Positions 24,076-35,340 of a stretch of 64,000 nt of DNA are shown here, one piece after another. Source of the stretch: Desarmillaria ectypa (taxonomy: Eukaryota > Basidiomycota > Agaricomycetes > Agaricales > Physalacriaceae); the NCBI GenBank assembly GCA_030407005.1, contig JAUDYN010000004.1:2418001-2482000 (forward strand), in the 5' to 3' direction. The notes below the pieces were generated by a model. It was not told the origin of the DNA. It worked only from the letters and a program-made list of their open reading frames with translations, and ran no database searches. The position numbers were made by a program, and so were the translations under genes. The first letter of the stretch is position 1, and every line of letters begins with the position of its first letter.

Positions 24076-25875
24076 TCATTTTTTGGATATGTGCACCACT
24101 ACACAAAAAATAAATATCATGACATGATCAGTAGATATAACTCACCGTCTTCGTCCTCTAACACATGATCAAGCCCAACTTTCTGGCCCCGAGAGTGCTT
24201 AGCACTGGCGCCCCATACGACAGCACTACGGGGATAATGTTAGTACAAGCAATTTTGAACGAACGATCGAAGCATACTATTTCATCTGCTTAGCAATCTC
24301 CTTGTGTATCGAATTGCAGAAGTCTCCGACTGTACATTTTCCTCGTCGAAGTACGACAGGTGAAGAGTAGTCGGGGGACAGACCCCGTGGTTTGGTATAC
24401 ACTCGAACCAAGTTAAGTGTTTCCCACATTTTCTCAACAAGTTCGTCGATATTCATCCATTCTCGAGACGATATGGGAACTGAGTTCGGAATTTTGTACC
24501 TGGATAAATCGTGAGTACCCGGTCGGCCGCTCATAGACAGTTCATTCTTACAGCAAGTCAAGCTCCTCGATGGATATTGCATCGATCTTGACAATGTTAG
24601 GATTAGAGAGTTATAACTGTTACCAGCTCACCTTGTTCAGGACCTGGATTTCTGAATTACTCTTCATGATTATGTGAGAGAATTTCAAGATACTCACATA
24701 TAAAGCAGGTATGTACACTCTAACGTGGAGATGATCTACAAAACGTGAGGCGATCAATGAGCCACGGACCTGTTGCCTTCAATGACGTCCACCAAATCGT
24801 CTGCTGTAGCGCCCGGTTCTCGGATGGCAATATCAGCGTTGTTGATTTTGTATTCACTGAGTATCGCCTTGATTTCGTCGTGATCGATGTCAGTTAAAGG
24901 AACGGTGTTTGTGATGGCAATCCCGCCCTTTTCCTTTTTACGGACAAGGATAGCAGGCGGCCGTTTATTTAATCGGATCCCAAACCCTTCCAGTTCAGAT
25001 TCGATAAGCTTCTTATCACCGAGAGGCTTTAGCACGTCGAGAACGATAAATATGAGGTTGCATGTGCGCGCGACTGGGACGGAGCGCACTTAGCAGAAGA
25101 TCTGATTGGATGTCGGAGGCCATACCAGCAATGACTGTAGAAGGGTTGGAATCGAGTTGCACGAGGTCAAATGCCAAAGCTCACCTTGTCGACCTCGTCC
25201 ACGTCCATCATTCGCTCCTTCGATAATACCAGCTGATTCGCTGTGTTCAGCCACGGCATATATACGTGCATCGGACCACTCACGCAGATCCAATATTTGA
25301 ATGGGGGCACCATGCACCTTGACAGTCCCCGGAACAGTGGTCAGCGTCGTGAAATCAATAGCAGAGACTTCGGAGTGTGTCCCCGTGAGCTTGGACATCA
25401 GTGTCGACTAGAAGAGATATTAATTAGAAAGCAATGCTACATCCGGGCACGCATACCTTTCCCACAGAAGGAAAACCGACGAAACCAACAGAAGCTATAC
25501 CCGTCCTGTATACAGTCAGTCTGCAGCAATTGTTATCAGGGAATGGAGTATACCGTGCCACATCGAAGCCTACTCCACCTCCGCCGCCTCCACCGCCTGG
25601 AGGAGCAATGAGTTCTCGCCGTAGTTTCGCGAGCTTGGCCTTTAGCTGCCCAAGATGGTAGCTAGTGGCCTTGTTTTTTTGGGCTGAAATGGAGTATTAG
25701 GGAAGAAATATCAAAAAACGCCTATAACCCACTTTTGGCCTAAACGAGCATGTCGGTGAAAATTGTTTGATTATCATGTCAAACATACCATCTCATCTTC
25801 GACTTCCTATGCATTGTTAGTCGTGCACGGTGGACAGAAACGACGACGTACTTTTATTTTTTGAACGGTTGTCAT
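24076..25875 (-). CDS. drg1: Developmentally regulated GTP-binding protein DRG1 (Rbg1)
   Basis: DRG1/Rbg1 is a conserved OBG-type GTPase that associates with translating ribosomes together with a DFRP/Tma46 partner. The start at 25,875 gives [20 protein letters not shown], matching the family N-terminus. A Gly-rich GFDVARTG follows, then the G1 motif in [26 protein letters not shown] (switch I), the G3 region ILDLPGIIEGA and GRGRGRQ. Downstream are [32 protein letters not shown] and, in the C-terminal part, [20 protein letters not shown]. The TGS domain carries [20 protein letters not shown] and [20 protein letters not shown]. The protein ends EDEDVVHISKK, giving about 367 residues, the normal length. 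Multiple introns interrupt it. It is head-to-head with the KCH gene, 306 bp between start codons. Confidence 0.93.
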
Positions 25876-26181
25876 TGTGCTCTAGGGAAATGACTCGGCG
25901 TTTGCCGAACCCTCGACCAAAGGGGTGACAACGAAGAGGACAACCACTTTCCTGACCATCAATCACTCGTTTAGCCCGTCCAGTTTTGCTGCCAGTCTCG
26001 TCCCTCCATTCTTTTTGTTGCTCGTTATCGTCGCTCTCTGCCAGGGTTGAGAGTCGACTGGTTCGCTCTCGCCTCACCGATATCCTTATTTGAGACGGCA
26101 CCTCGCAATTGACTACCCAACGCTCTCCAATAACATCCTGTTTTCCTCGTCGCCCTTTACTTCCCGTTCTCAAGACATAAA
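25876..26181. promoter_or_regulatory. Shared upstream region of drg1 and the KCH gene
   Basis: 306 bp between diverging start codons. A long antisense open frame crosses it but overlaps both 5' regions and resembles nothing. The regulatory role is inferred from position. Confidence 0.4.
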
Positions 26182-28114
26182 ATGTGCTGTAGTGGTCCAA
26201 AATGGAAACGGGAGGTCGTGCCCGACCACAAGGTGCATCGCCTTCCGCCATCTCCATCCGGCATCTGACACTGTTTAGTTTGATTTCGTCGATACTCGGG
26301 AGTTCACAGATAATGGCTTCATCATGCGCGCAAAGTACGTCATGTGTCTCATGATTTTATTTGTTCAGTATTCATCAGTGTACAGGTACCTATGGCTCTA
26401 CATCATCGTCCTGAAGTCGTTCCTCGTCTACGTCTCTGATATCTTTACCGCCGTCACTATGCTGACCACGTCCAGCTGGTCCAACGAAATTTTCAATACT
26501 TGCGAGAACATAGGCTGTGTCACCATTCCTTTCAACACCGGAAAGTGGCTCTTTGTTGGTTGCATCATATTTTCCTTCCTTCTGGTGAGCCTGTGCCTCT
26601 TCCTGTTCTACTTGCATTGCCTCACGTACGGAGTGCAGCTGGGTTATGAGGCCCGTAAGGCCAAAAAGATTATCAACAGTCGGGACATTTCATACGCTTT
26701 CACCAACGTCATGGCCAACAACTACTATTCCCTGCGTTCGTCCTACTGTCCTTGATATGTTGGCTGGTCCCTCATATTGACCATCATCTGCAGGATCATA
26801 CGACCATTTCTGCTTTTTTGATCATATCAGCAACTCCACCAAGACGAGTGATGATTTTGCCTTCTTTGTTTTCTTTACCTTCAAGAGTGCGCACCTCTCA
26901 TCGCTTTCCTGTGGCTGTTGCTTACTGGTTGATTAGGTTGGAAACGTGTTCTGTTGGCTGATGGACCACGTCAGACCATTAATGCGCTGACGCTCTATGC
27001 CATCTACCTCGCTCACCAAGACAAAGGTGAATGGTATAATGTCTCGAAATACTTCACCGGCAACAGTGTATCGACTTCTATTTTGACCGTCACGACCTTT
27101 TTCACCGTCGTCGTCTTTGCCGGCTCCTTGTTGCTCTTGATTGTTGCCGGATTGTGCTACATTCCTCTGCTCTGCCATATCCGTGGTAATCTCAAGGTAA
27201 GTGGTATTATCGCTTGGATTGTTAAGTAAGGCTGATGCATTCCCTGCAGGAATACTGCTGTCACAAAGTCGACAAGGTATGTTATCACGTCGAATTTTGT
27301 TATGCACACGAGTTGATATGCTGTGCAGCGTATCACCACCGTCATCAAGCGCAGACAGAAGCAGCGTTTGGTAGAGGCAGCCAAGAATGCCAAACTAGAA
27401 GCTATGGGCGACTACTCTCACCTCAAGAACAAGAAAGGCGAAGTCGTTGGAGCGCCTTTACCCCAGCCAACCCTTCCTAATCTCTCCGTCGATGACGTAC
27501 TCGACGACGCTTCTTCCCTTCGCACTCGCGGACCAGCAAGTACCTATACCCAAGACTACTACTACTACAATTCTGACAAGGGTGATTACCCTCCACCAAT
27601 GCCCGCCTTCAATCCCGCGACAGCACACCAAAATGGTTCCTATCTCAATTACAATCAATCACAAGGCAGTCGCGATGATTCACTCTATAACTACCCACCT
27701 CCTCAACAAGGGATATACGACGATGACAACGACAGTACAGCCCATCTAGCGACCTCTGCTGCGCCATTTGGTCAGCAGTCCCAGATATCCATAGACCGCC
27801 TTGGAACTGCGCCTCCGCCAAATCCATATGGTTCAGTGCCTGGGAATTATGATCCCCATGACGTCTATCAAGGGCGCGCTGTTCCAAGTCCAGACAACTC
27901 ACGGCGGCTCTCTCCCCCTCAGCAGTCTCGTGGGCCAGCCTACGATGATGCTCAAGACTATCCGCCACCGCAGGGAATGCATCAGCAGCACTCCTCACAG
28001 CAGAATAATCCATACGGGCAGAATGATCCATATGGTGTGTATTACAATCAGCGGGGGCACTACGGTGAGGATTCAAGGGGTGGCCCGGGTGGGGGCACTG
28101 GATATGCAGTATAG
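26182..28114 (+). CDS. Fungal low-affinity potassium channel of the KCH family (Kch1/Prm6-like)
   Basis: Seven exons (26182-26232, 26279-26334, 26386-26735, 26794-26886, 26937-27196, 27250-27276, 27329-28114) join in frame to 540 residues. The N-terminal exon pair gives MCCSGPKWKREVVPDHK and FDFVDTREF; using them instead of the local ATG at 26,324 restores a better N-terminus. Membrane segments include YLWLYIIVLKSFLVYVSDIF, FVGCIIFSFLLVSLCLFLFY and FTVVVFAGSLLLLIVAGLCY. The blocks ARKAKKIINSRDISYAFTNV, ANNYYSLRSYDHFCFFDHIS and TFKSWKRVLLADGPRQTINA are characteristic of fungal KCH proteins, which mediate K+ influx needed for calcium signalling in yeast. After the last span comes a basic juxtamembrane region (RRQKQRLVEAAKNAK). 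A 250-residue Pro/Tyr/Gln-rich disordered tail (PPPQQG, HQQHSSQQNNPYG) follows. The family call is good; channel activity is by homology only. Confidence 0.85.
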
Positions 28115-28335
28115 TAGTATTCTACTTTTTTACAGTTAATCTTCATCTCATTTTCCTGCCTTGGTTCGTTTATTTTGAGTCAGAGCTTGTGTTGCTACAT
28201 GTACAACAGTTGGACGCATATCGTACTATCAGAATAGATTTCTATACGGGTTAACAAATACAGATATCGATATAAGAAAGGGTGTCGCATGTACATATAC
28301 TGAGGGGTGTGAAGGGTATATGACATGAGAAATAA

Positions 28336-29228
28336 TCAACTAAGTTTCTCCCAGGCAATGATGAAGATGAGAAGTATGAGGACACCAATAATGGCACCGG
28401 TTACAACTCGCTGTTGATACATCCTGGAATCAGAAGACACTGATGAGTGTTGGTCGTTGCGAATACAAAGGACCCAAGAAGTGCTACCTTCTAATCATGC
28501 CCTTCAGAGTCTTAGAAGCACGGTCAATAGAGCTGTCAGCCCGTTGAAGCTACAGCATCTTCAGATGTCTCGCCAAAATAAAGCATAGTGACGACACGCA
28601 CAACATTCCTCGAGTTTTCAATCTGCTCCCTTTGTGAGCGTAGATTCATCAGAATATCGGCTCCTTGCTCTTCCGTCTCCAACGCGATCCTGTGGGAGTC
28701 TTGCAGTCGTTTCGTTCCGTCATCGAGGAGTGCTGTACCAGCCAACAGTCGTGTACGGTCGCTGACGCCATATGGTTCGTCTGACGAAGTAAACCCGGAG
28801 GATCCTAATAGTAAGGTGGTGCGAGCGAGTTGGGAGTTGAGGTCCTTGAGGAGTTTCTTGTACCGCGACAGCTCTGCTTTGGCGTCTCGCATACGATTTT
28901 GGTACTGAGCTCGTATAGATTGGGGGATTCCTTGTATTTCAATGTCCATTTGAGATACCTAGACTGATATCAGTATTGCGAAGGACACAGAACGGTGCTT
29001 AAACAGACCATTTCATCGGCTTCGTCTAGCTCCATTCCCGCTCTCCGTAGGGTAGCCTTACGCTGCTCTTACCAGGACATGATTGAATCGACATCAAGGC
29101 AAACTTCCATGGGCCTTACCTGCACTTTCACTCTTGTCATCGCCTTCGAGTTTGGGCCGTAGTGCGTCGATGAGTTGCTTGTAGTCCTGCTCGTAAGAGT
29201 CGAATAGCAGGGTCGGTGAGTTGTCCAT
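28336..29228 (-). CDS. vti1: v-SNARE VTI1 (Qb-SNARE)
   Basis: VTI1 is a tail-anchored Qb-SNARE used in Golgi, endosome and vacuole fusion. The start at 29,228 gives MDNSPTLLFDSYEQDYKQLI, then LRPKLEGDDK, then ATLRRAGMELDEADEMVSQM and DIEIQGIPQSIRAQYQNRMR, the VTI1 N-terminal helical bundle. The SNARE motif follows: RTRLLAGTALLDDGTKRLQD, HRIALETEEQGADILMNLRS, QREQIENSRN, and after an intron LQRADSSIDRASKTLKGMIR. The C-terminal anchor is VVTGAIIGVLILLIFIIAWE, followed by KLS. Total length is about 215-220 residues, as expected. Several short introns are present. Only 85 bp separate its start from that of emc3. Confidence 0.93.
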
Positions 29229-29313
29229 GATGGAAGAGCGAAGGCAAGCTGCGGGCGTGGCAAGCATCAATTCATGACGCGTGTCCTTTTTCGGCATTTG
29301 TCTCTCAACGACC
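29229..29313. promoter_or_regulatory. 85-bp head-to-head spacer between vti1 and emc3
   Basis: The two divergent start codons are 85 bp apart, the tightest spacing in the window. Both transcription start regions must overlap or lie inside each other's leaders. No TATA element was seen. Role inferred from position. Confidence 0.5.
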
Positions 29314-30382
29314 ATGGTCAACTCAGCGTGAGCCTTCGTTACTGCCCCTGCTGGCTGTTCTTTCTCATGACATTGCAGGGGATTGCTGTACTTGGACCCC
29401 CAGATACGGGACTGGGTCCTGTTTCCTATCACTCTAGTCATGGTATGCGTTCTTCTGTCGCCAATGTCGTGTACTATATAGTCACTTCCAGATCCTAGTG
29501 GGCATCCTACGGCATTATGTGGTGCTGCTCCTCCAGTCTCCACCCAAAAAGCTTGCCCGCGCTGCCGTTCGGGAACAGTGCGTATCCTGGTCCTTGTCGG
29601 TGTGCATATGTTCACTGGTCAGCTTCCAGACGAGCCCTAGCTCGCTCTCAAATCCTTCGTGCTACATCGGCATATTCGCCAATACCACCCGTGTTTTATC
29701 AGTCGATTTCTAAACATCTTTCGGAAGCGTTCGAGGCAGGTGTATATCTCAAGGATGGGCCTACGAAGGAGGGCGAAGCGCCCAGTTCATCTCCGAACCC
29801 GATAACCGACCCCGCTGCTATGGATGGTATGATGGCTGGTATGAAGACGCAGATGGTGATGATGGTTCCACAGATGGTGATCATGGGATGGATCAATTTT
29901 TTCTTCCAAGGCTTTGTTCTCAGTATGTATGCTGATTATTTGGTTTCGTACATTTAACTAATTTTCCTTTCAGTCAAGCTACCTTTCCCTTTGACCCTTG
30001 GATTCAAATCGATGCTTCAGCGAGGAATAGAAACTCCTGATATGGACGTTCGATGGGTGTCTTCGTTGTCGTGGTACTTTTTGAACTTTTTTGGGCTGAA
30101 TGGGCTCTACCGGATTCTACTTGGTGGCGACAATGGTGAGTCCTATGGATGTGTGTCTTTATGGCTAGTTACTCATGGAAGATAATAGCTGCTCAAGATG
30201 CTTCTCAAACCATGATGGCTTCTCCCTTCGCCGCGGCAGGTGCTGGTCAACCAGGCCAGCCACAGGATTTCAATAAATTGTTCAAAGCGGAAAAGGATAA
30301 TATTGCATTCTCGAGTGGTCTATATTCCTGGGTCGGGGACGATGTAGAAGATAGAGTACTGAGAAAGTACGGAAAACTTTGA
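29314..30382 (+). CDS. emc3: ER membrane protein complex subunit 3 (EMC3)
   Basis: EMC3 belongs to the Oxa1/Get1/YidC superfamily and forms the insertase core of the EMC. The start is a short exon, MVNSA, joined to [20 protein letters not shown], typical of the EMC3 first membrane helix; the intron has a GTGAGC donor after 'tcagc' at about 29,324. [20 protein letters not shown] follows, then [20 protein letters not shown]. The central part has [20 protein letters not shown] (the methionine-rich second helix), [40 protein letters not shown] and [20 protein letters not shown]. The tail contains [20 protein letters not shown] and ends LRKYGKL. Using the acceptor after 'cttccag' near 29,630 keeps the frame. 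Assignment is firm. Confidence 0.92.
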
Positions 30383-30584
30383 ATTTATCTTTATTTCTTT
30401 CTCAGGGGCGTTGCCGAATTTGCCGAAGCACTTTGGTCCGGCCGCGCACATGCGTGCAAGCTTGCTTCAGGCCTGCGAGTTACCCTTTTGAAAGCCGAAG
30501 AATGGTTGAATTCTGAGCCTCATGCATCGTGGCACGGGTCACCGGAATACAATAAAGGGCAGCTAAAGCACCGTGGGTAGCCCA

Positions 30585-32498
30585 ATGTCCTCTGCCAACG
30601 GTCTTGTCTGCTTCACCAACTGTCTCCTCCCGCAAGAGGATGGGACTCTGATTCAAAAAGACCTATGGATTGATCAAGTACGGGGTGTCATTTTGGATGC
30701 TCAGGTGGGTGTCATTTTGTCCTTGTCCTTGCGTGTTTATATATTCGCATTATAGCGGACCTTTTATTTCAGAAAAGAAAGGCCCGAGAAAGTCATAGAC
30801 CTGGGCGGAAACATTCTCAGGTAGCCTTCGTGAACAATAACTCTGCAGATTGCTGATTACCCCGCAGTCCTGGTCTCATTGACATCCAAATCAACGGAGC
30901 CTATGGTTTTGATTTCTCAGTATTCGACGGCGATGAGCAGGCCTACAAAGACGGCCTAGCCTCCGTCGCAGAGAAGATCGTCGAAACAGGGGTCACTTCG
31001 TAGGTGTTCTAATGCCCTCAATAGACCTCCGCTAATACCTCAGCAGGCTCGTCCCTACTATTATTGTACGCCCTTTTCTCCATCAGGCTGTCCAGGCTCA
31101 TCTAGGATCAGACCCAAGAAAGGTCGCTCTATCCCACCTTGCTCCGTCTGCTTCGGCCGTACAGTTCTCCCACGTCGGCGAACCTGCTAGGATGGCATGC
31201 AGAGGGCCCGTTTATCGACATGGCGAAGCGCGGTGCGCACGCCCCGTCCTTCCTCCAGTCAGCCAAGGATGGCTTCCGGTCTTTTGAGGAGCTGTACGGC
31301 GCGACCAACGTGGCAGACAGTGAGGATTGGCTCATGGCTGATTCTGTAGGCGTCCGTATCATCACTGCTGCTCCTGAGATCGAAGGCGTTATGCAGGCGG
31401 TGTCCGAGCTCAACAAGCGAGGCATCGTATATTCCATAGGACATAGGTTCGTTGATTTCCGTAGTTGGTTGACTATCTGATCTCTGACATACTTTATTCT
31501 AGTATCGCTACTTCGGATATCGCGACTGCTGCTGTACGAAATGGAGCGAGACTTATCACCCATCTCTTTAATGCAATGCCGCAGTTGCACCACCGGGACC
31601 CGTCCATTATTGGCCTTCTGGGGGCGTCTCCTCATCTGGCCTCGCCCTTTTCTCCCATAACTGGACAGCCTTATTCTTCCATACAGGCGCCAGTGCCGGA
31701 GCGAACCCATTCCCTTAAGCTGAGTGTACAGGTAACTGGCTCGGAGGCCTTTGATGATGTCGTCACCCCTCCCCAAACGCCTCTGTTCGCCCGATACCGT
31801 GACAAGAAATCTCCGTCCAAGACCGGCGAGAACCAGGACTTCACGAGGCCGTTTTACGAGCTGATTGTTGATGGAATTCATTCCCATCCCAACTCTGTTA
31901 GGGTGAGATCAATGTAGTCTCATGTCTTCTGTGACTGATGTGGCGGGTGCAGTTGGCTTACTCTGCATATCCGGAAGGCTGTATCCTCATCACGGATGGT
32001 GAGAAGTTGCGTCCTTTGCTTTCGGGTGTGGGTCTAATTGATCTCATAGCTATGAAGATTCTGGATCCCCATCTCCATGATGGGGTGCACGAGTGGCGCG
32101 ACGGTAAGCGCTTTGTGAAGGAAGGAGATAAGCTGTACCTAGAAGGAACGAACACGCTCGCCGGGAGGTGTGTGCTATTTGCAGGGATTTTACCTCTGAT
32201 TCTGATCATCGCCAGTGTCGTGACTCTGGATAAGTGCGTCCGAAACTTTACTCGGTTCACAGGATGCGATATGGGGCAAGCCATCAAATGTGCAACTGTG
32301 AATCCGGCCAAGTGAGTCGGAGTCGGAGTATCGCCTTGAAGTAATTTGAGCTGATGCTCTTTTAGGTGTTTGGGCATCGAAGACAGAAAGGGAACGCTGC
32401 GACCGGGAGCTGACGCGGATCTTGTGGTGTTGGATAAACAAGGATATGTGCACAGTACGTGGGTGAAAGGAAGGGAAGTGTGGAGGAGGATTGCCTGA
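30585..32498 (+). CDS. N-acetylglucosamine-6-phosphate deacetylase (NagA/AMDHD2 family)
   Basis: This enzyme deacetylates GlcNAc-6-P in amino-sugar and chitin catabolism. The ATG at 30,585 starts MSSANGLVCFTNCLLPQEDG; the first exon ends at 30,704. Family motifs appear in order: PGLIDIQINGAYGFDF, GVTSLVPT, LGWHAEGPFIDMAKRGAH with the metal-binding His-x-Glu, GIVYSIGHSIATSDIA, ARLITHLFNAMPQLHHRDPS, YELIVDGIHSHPNSVRLAY, CILITDAM with the catalytic Asp, and NPAKCLGIEDRKGTLRPGAD followed by ADLVVLDK. Compared with bacterial NagA there is a Ser/Pro/Lys-rich insertion of about 65 residues between IIGLLGASPH and FYELIVDG (positions about 31,630-31,850). The intron after ITDG-coding sequence at about 32,000 must be spliced to give ITDAMK. 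No other amino-sugar catabolism gene is adjacent, unlike the clustered NAG genes of many ascomycetes. Confidence 0.9.
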
Positions 32499-32705
32499 TC
32501 AGTAATCTGTATGTATTGGATAGATTCTATAGATATGAAATCGAGTTTTGTTAGGATACAGCTAAATTCGCATTGGCATAAGTAACATGGATAACACTTA
32601 TTCGTTCACTAGGTCCGACACATGAAAAAAATACAGCTAGATGACAGTCAGGAAGGATTAGAGTCGTGTGCTAGGGTACTTACGATAGAGACGCAATCAA
32701 ATGTG

Positions 32706-33526
32706 TTACACCAATCCATCGTACAGTGATAATGCCTGTGGGCTCGAGATAAAATGCTAACACGAGATCGATGATAGGAACGTACCTGCACGATCGTAGG
32801 ATCCTGCTTGCTACCCTCTACAAACTCGTCATAGGTTAGTTTGGCGTCCTTGTCCCGGTCCATATTACGGAAGATCTTGTCGACCCGCTGCAAGCATTGG
32901 ATTAATGCCAAGAGACAGTGGGGAGAGGGATGGACCTGCCTTTTCTGGGGTATCTTCGTCAGAGGGTAGTTTGACCATCTCGCCAGTCATTTTGTATATA
33001 GACTGGACGATCTGAAGCATTTCGTCGTATGTTATGAAGCCGTCTTTATCAAGATCGTAGAGCTGGAAGGCCCCTGCGGCGCGTGTGGGTGAGAGATGGA
33101 AGGCGATGGAGGGAGGAGAGACGTACATTTGAGTTTCTCGTCTAGTCTACCACGGCTGGTTACGCTGAGGGCACATATAAACTCTTTGAAATCGATGGTA
33201 CCGTTCTTGTTTTCGTCGAAAACGTTGAAGACGTAGTCGGCGAATTCTGCGGGGTCGCCAAAAGGAAAGAATTGTTTATATATACGGCTGAACTCGGATT
33301 TGTCTAGCTGTCCTGAAGGGCAATCTTTGCGAAAGCCCTTGTACCTGGACGGGTAAGGATAAGATAGTAGATGGTGATCGGACTTGTTACCATTGCTGGA
33401 GCTCCTTCTTATCGACTGAAAAGATAACTGAGTAAGACGGTGACTGGGAAAGAGGGACATACAATATGTATTCTTCTGAAGATCTTGTAGCTGTTCCGGT
33501 GTGAGCTTTGACTGAGATTTGCCCAT
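32706..33526 (-). CDS. ncs1: Neuronal calcium sensor 1 / frequenin
   Basis: A small EF-hand calcium sensor that in yeast activates the phosphatidylinositol 4-kinase Pik1. The N-terminus [20 protein letters not shown] carries the Gly2 N-myristoylation signal. [20 protein letters not shown] and [20 protein letters not shown] follow. The canonical EF loops are [26 protein letters not shown] and [13 protein letters not shown]; the first EF-hand has the degenerate CPSG loop typical of NCS proteins. The C-terminal exon gives ALSLYDGLV. The length is about 190 residues, equal to the family norm. About six short introns are present. Confidence 0.93.
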
Positions 33527-33726
33527 GACGGTAAGTTGTTAAGGAGATAATAGCACGTGGTTGTCGAAGGCGATGGGCGGTGCCGACGAATTTTATAGTT
33601 GTTGAATGAGAACGTCGATGATATCGTCGTGTGTGGGATCAGAAGAGACCACATGCCGGGTTCTTCTTCAGAGTTCTTCAGCCTCTACCGCCCCCATTTA
33701 GCCATCTACCTTTCTAACTCTCACTT

Positions 33727-35140
33727 ATGTGTTATGCTTATGGTTCCATCGACCAGGCCATTAGTACCTGTCCAATGTGCAAGGTCTTTCCCCATCCTAC
33801 TAGGTCAATATATGCCGTTACTACCTAACCTCAATTCACTCATTTATTTCTAGGTGTCCTCATGTTCGTGAGGTCTGTCGTAATCGTGCCTCTCATCCTC
33901 GTTTTGATGTCTACTTCCTAAAGAATGCTGAAGGTACGCTTCACTCGCCGCCGCCACATCATGTATAACACTCATCGCGCATATAGTCGACTCATTTAAT
34001 GGCTGTGGTTACTGCAAAGTATGTATCTCTTCTTGCTTTACTTACTCCCTGCTTACTTTCATCAAGTGGGCTCGCACCAATCCACCTCAAAAGGCTGCAG
34101 GTTATTTTAATCCAGGGTGGCCTGGTTGCTGTAGGCCCCCTGCTGCCTCTGAGCAGCGCATGATCCAGGCTGCAGACTGGCGATCCGTCAGCATCATCCA
34201 CCATATTCCTATTCCTCCCGATATCAAGTCCACCCTCGACGGCCTTACAGCACCTCGTCCAGGCGGGAGCCCGGCAGCCTCGTCCAGGGGTCCTCCAGGC
34301 TCAAAGCCCCCAGGCCCGGATAGAAAGAACAGTGGCAGCGGCAGCAGCAACGGGAGCCCACCATCCAAGACTGCAACCATGCCTCCCAAGTCCCCTGCCA
34401 TTTCCATTCCCTCAAAGTCGCGAGGCAGCCCTAAACAGGGTACTACTTCTTTATCAAACAGCCTTTCCCGCAGCACGGGTGCTAATCTTCTATCGTCACC
34501 CCCAACGGAACGTCGTCAATCCATTAACGACGGCCCGGACAAGCCTGCAACCCCTCCATCTAATACTTCTTCTCCCAGTCGTAAAGTCATTGATCTCGAC
34601 GGGACCACCACTCCCCGTCGCAACTCTACCGCGACCCGCCTACCCATACCAGCTGCAGTCAAAATCACTAGCGTGAATCGCTCCCCTCCCAATCAATCAC
34701 TAGAACGGCGTCGAACTTTAGTTCCGCCGCCCAGCATCCCTCCTTCCAAGCCTTCGCTGTCACGGCCTGCTGATCTATCCCCGTCGCCGTCAATTTCACT
34801 CCCACGCCCCGGTAAAAAAGATGAAGATAGCGTATCCAATACCTCGGGAAGTAGCGGGTCCATGAGCGATAGTACCGTAACCTCGGATGGCGGTTTCACT
34901 GACTATCTCTCTGACGAGTCTGAAGCCGAATTGCAGAGACAGGCAGAAGCTCGGGCAGCCCTCGTTGCCCAGAACCAGGCGGAAGAACTCGAATTTAAAG
35001 CTGCCCGGTTACAGCTGACTCATGTCGACCTACGTCCGCCCAAGTCCTGGGATGCGACAAATACCGTCGGGAGTGGACCGCGTTTGGCTTCACGTTCGAC
35101 CGTGTCGGTTGTTGCGAGTGGTGGGAGTAATCGAAGTTGA
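33727..35140 (+). CDS. Protein with Cys-rich N-terminus and long Ser/Pro-rich disordered region, unknown function
   Basis: Four exons. The start at 33,727 gives MCYAYGSIDQAISTCPMCKV, then CPHVREVCRNR after an intron with donor GTCAAT at about 33,803, then NGCGYCKWARTN and NPGWPGCCRPP. Ten or so cysteines in the first ~100 residues, several as CxxC, suggest a small metal-binding or disulphide module. The last exon adds VSIIHHIPIPPDIKSTLDGL and a 280-residue low-complexity tract of S/P/T/R. One acidic-helical segment near the end reads SEAELQRQAEARAALVAQNQ. It has no signal peptide. I do not recognise the family. Many S-P sites and RRxS-like motifs would suit phosphorylation, but that is inference. 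Confidence 0.72.
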
Positions 35141-35340
35141 TAAATGGGTTTAAAAAAGGGAAGAACTCGGGGACAATATTTGGAACAACCGTCTATGTAT
35201 ATTTCTTTTCTTTTCTGGTTCTATGCGCCAATGTAGTACATGCCAATTAACGTCGTATTTGTGCCTGAAAGCACGTGACTTGAACGCCAGAAACGGACAG
35301 GTAGTGTGACTGGAGCTCGTGGCCTCGCTTACCCTCATTC

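Noticed and set aside
25817..26257. 146-codon minus-strand frame across the drg1/KCH spacer
   Set aside because: Overlaps the real first exons of both genes in other frames and has no family signature.
26324..26385. ATG at 26,324 as start of the KCH gene with read-through (MRAKYVMCLM)
   Set aside because: Splicing 26,335-26,385 and using the upstream exons gives a better N-terminus (FDFVDTREF...MRAKYLWLY).
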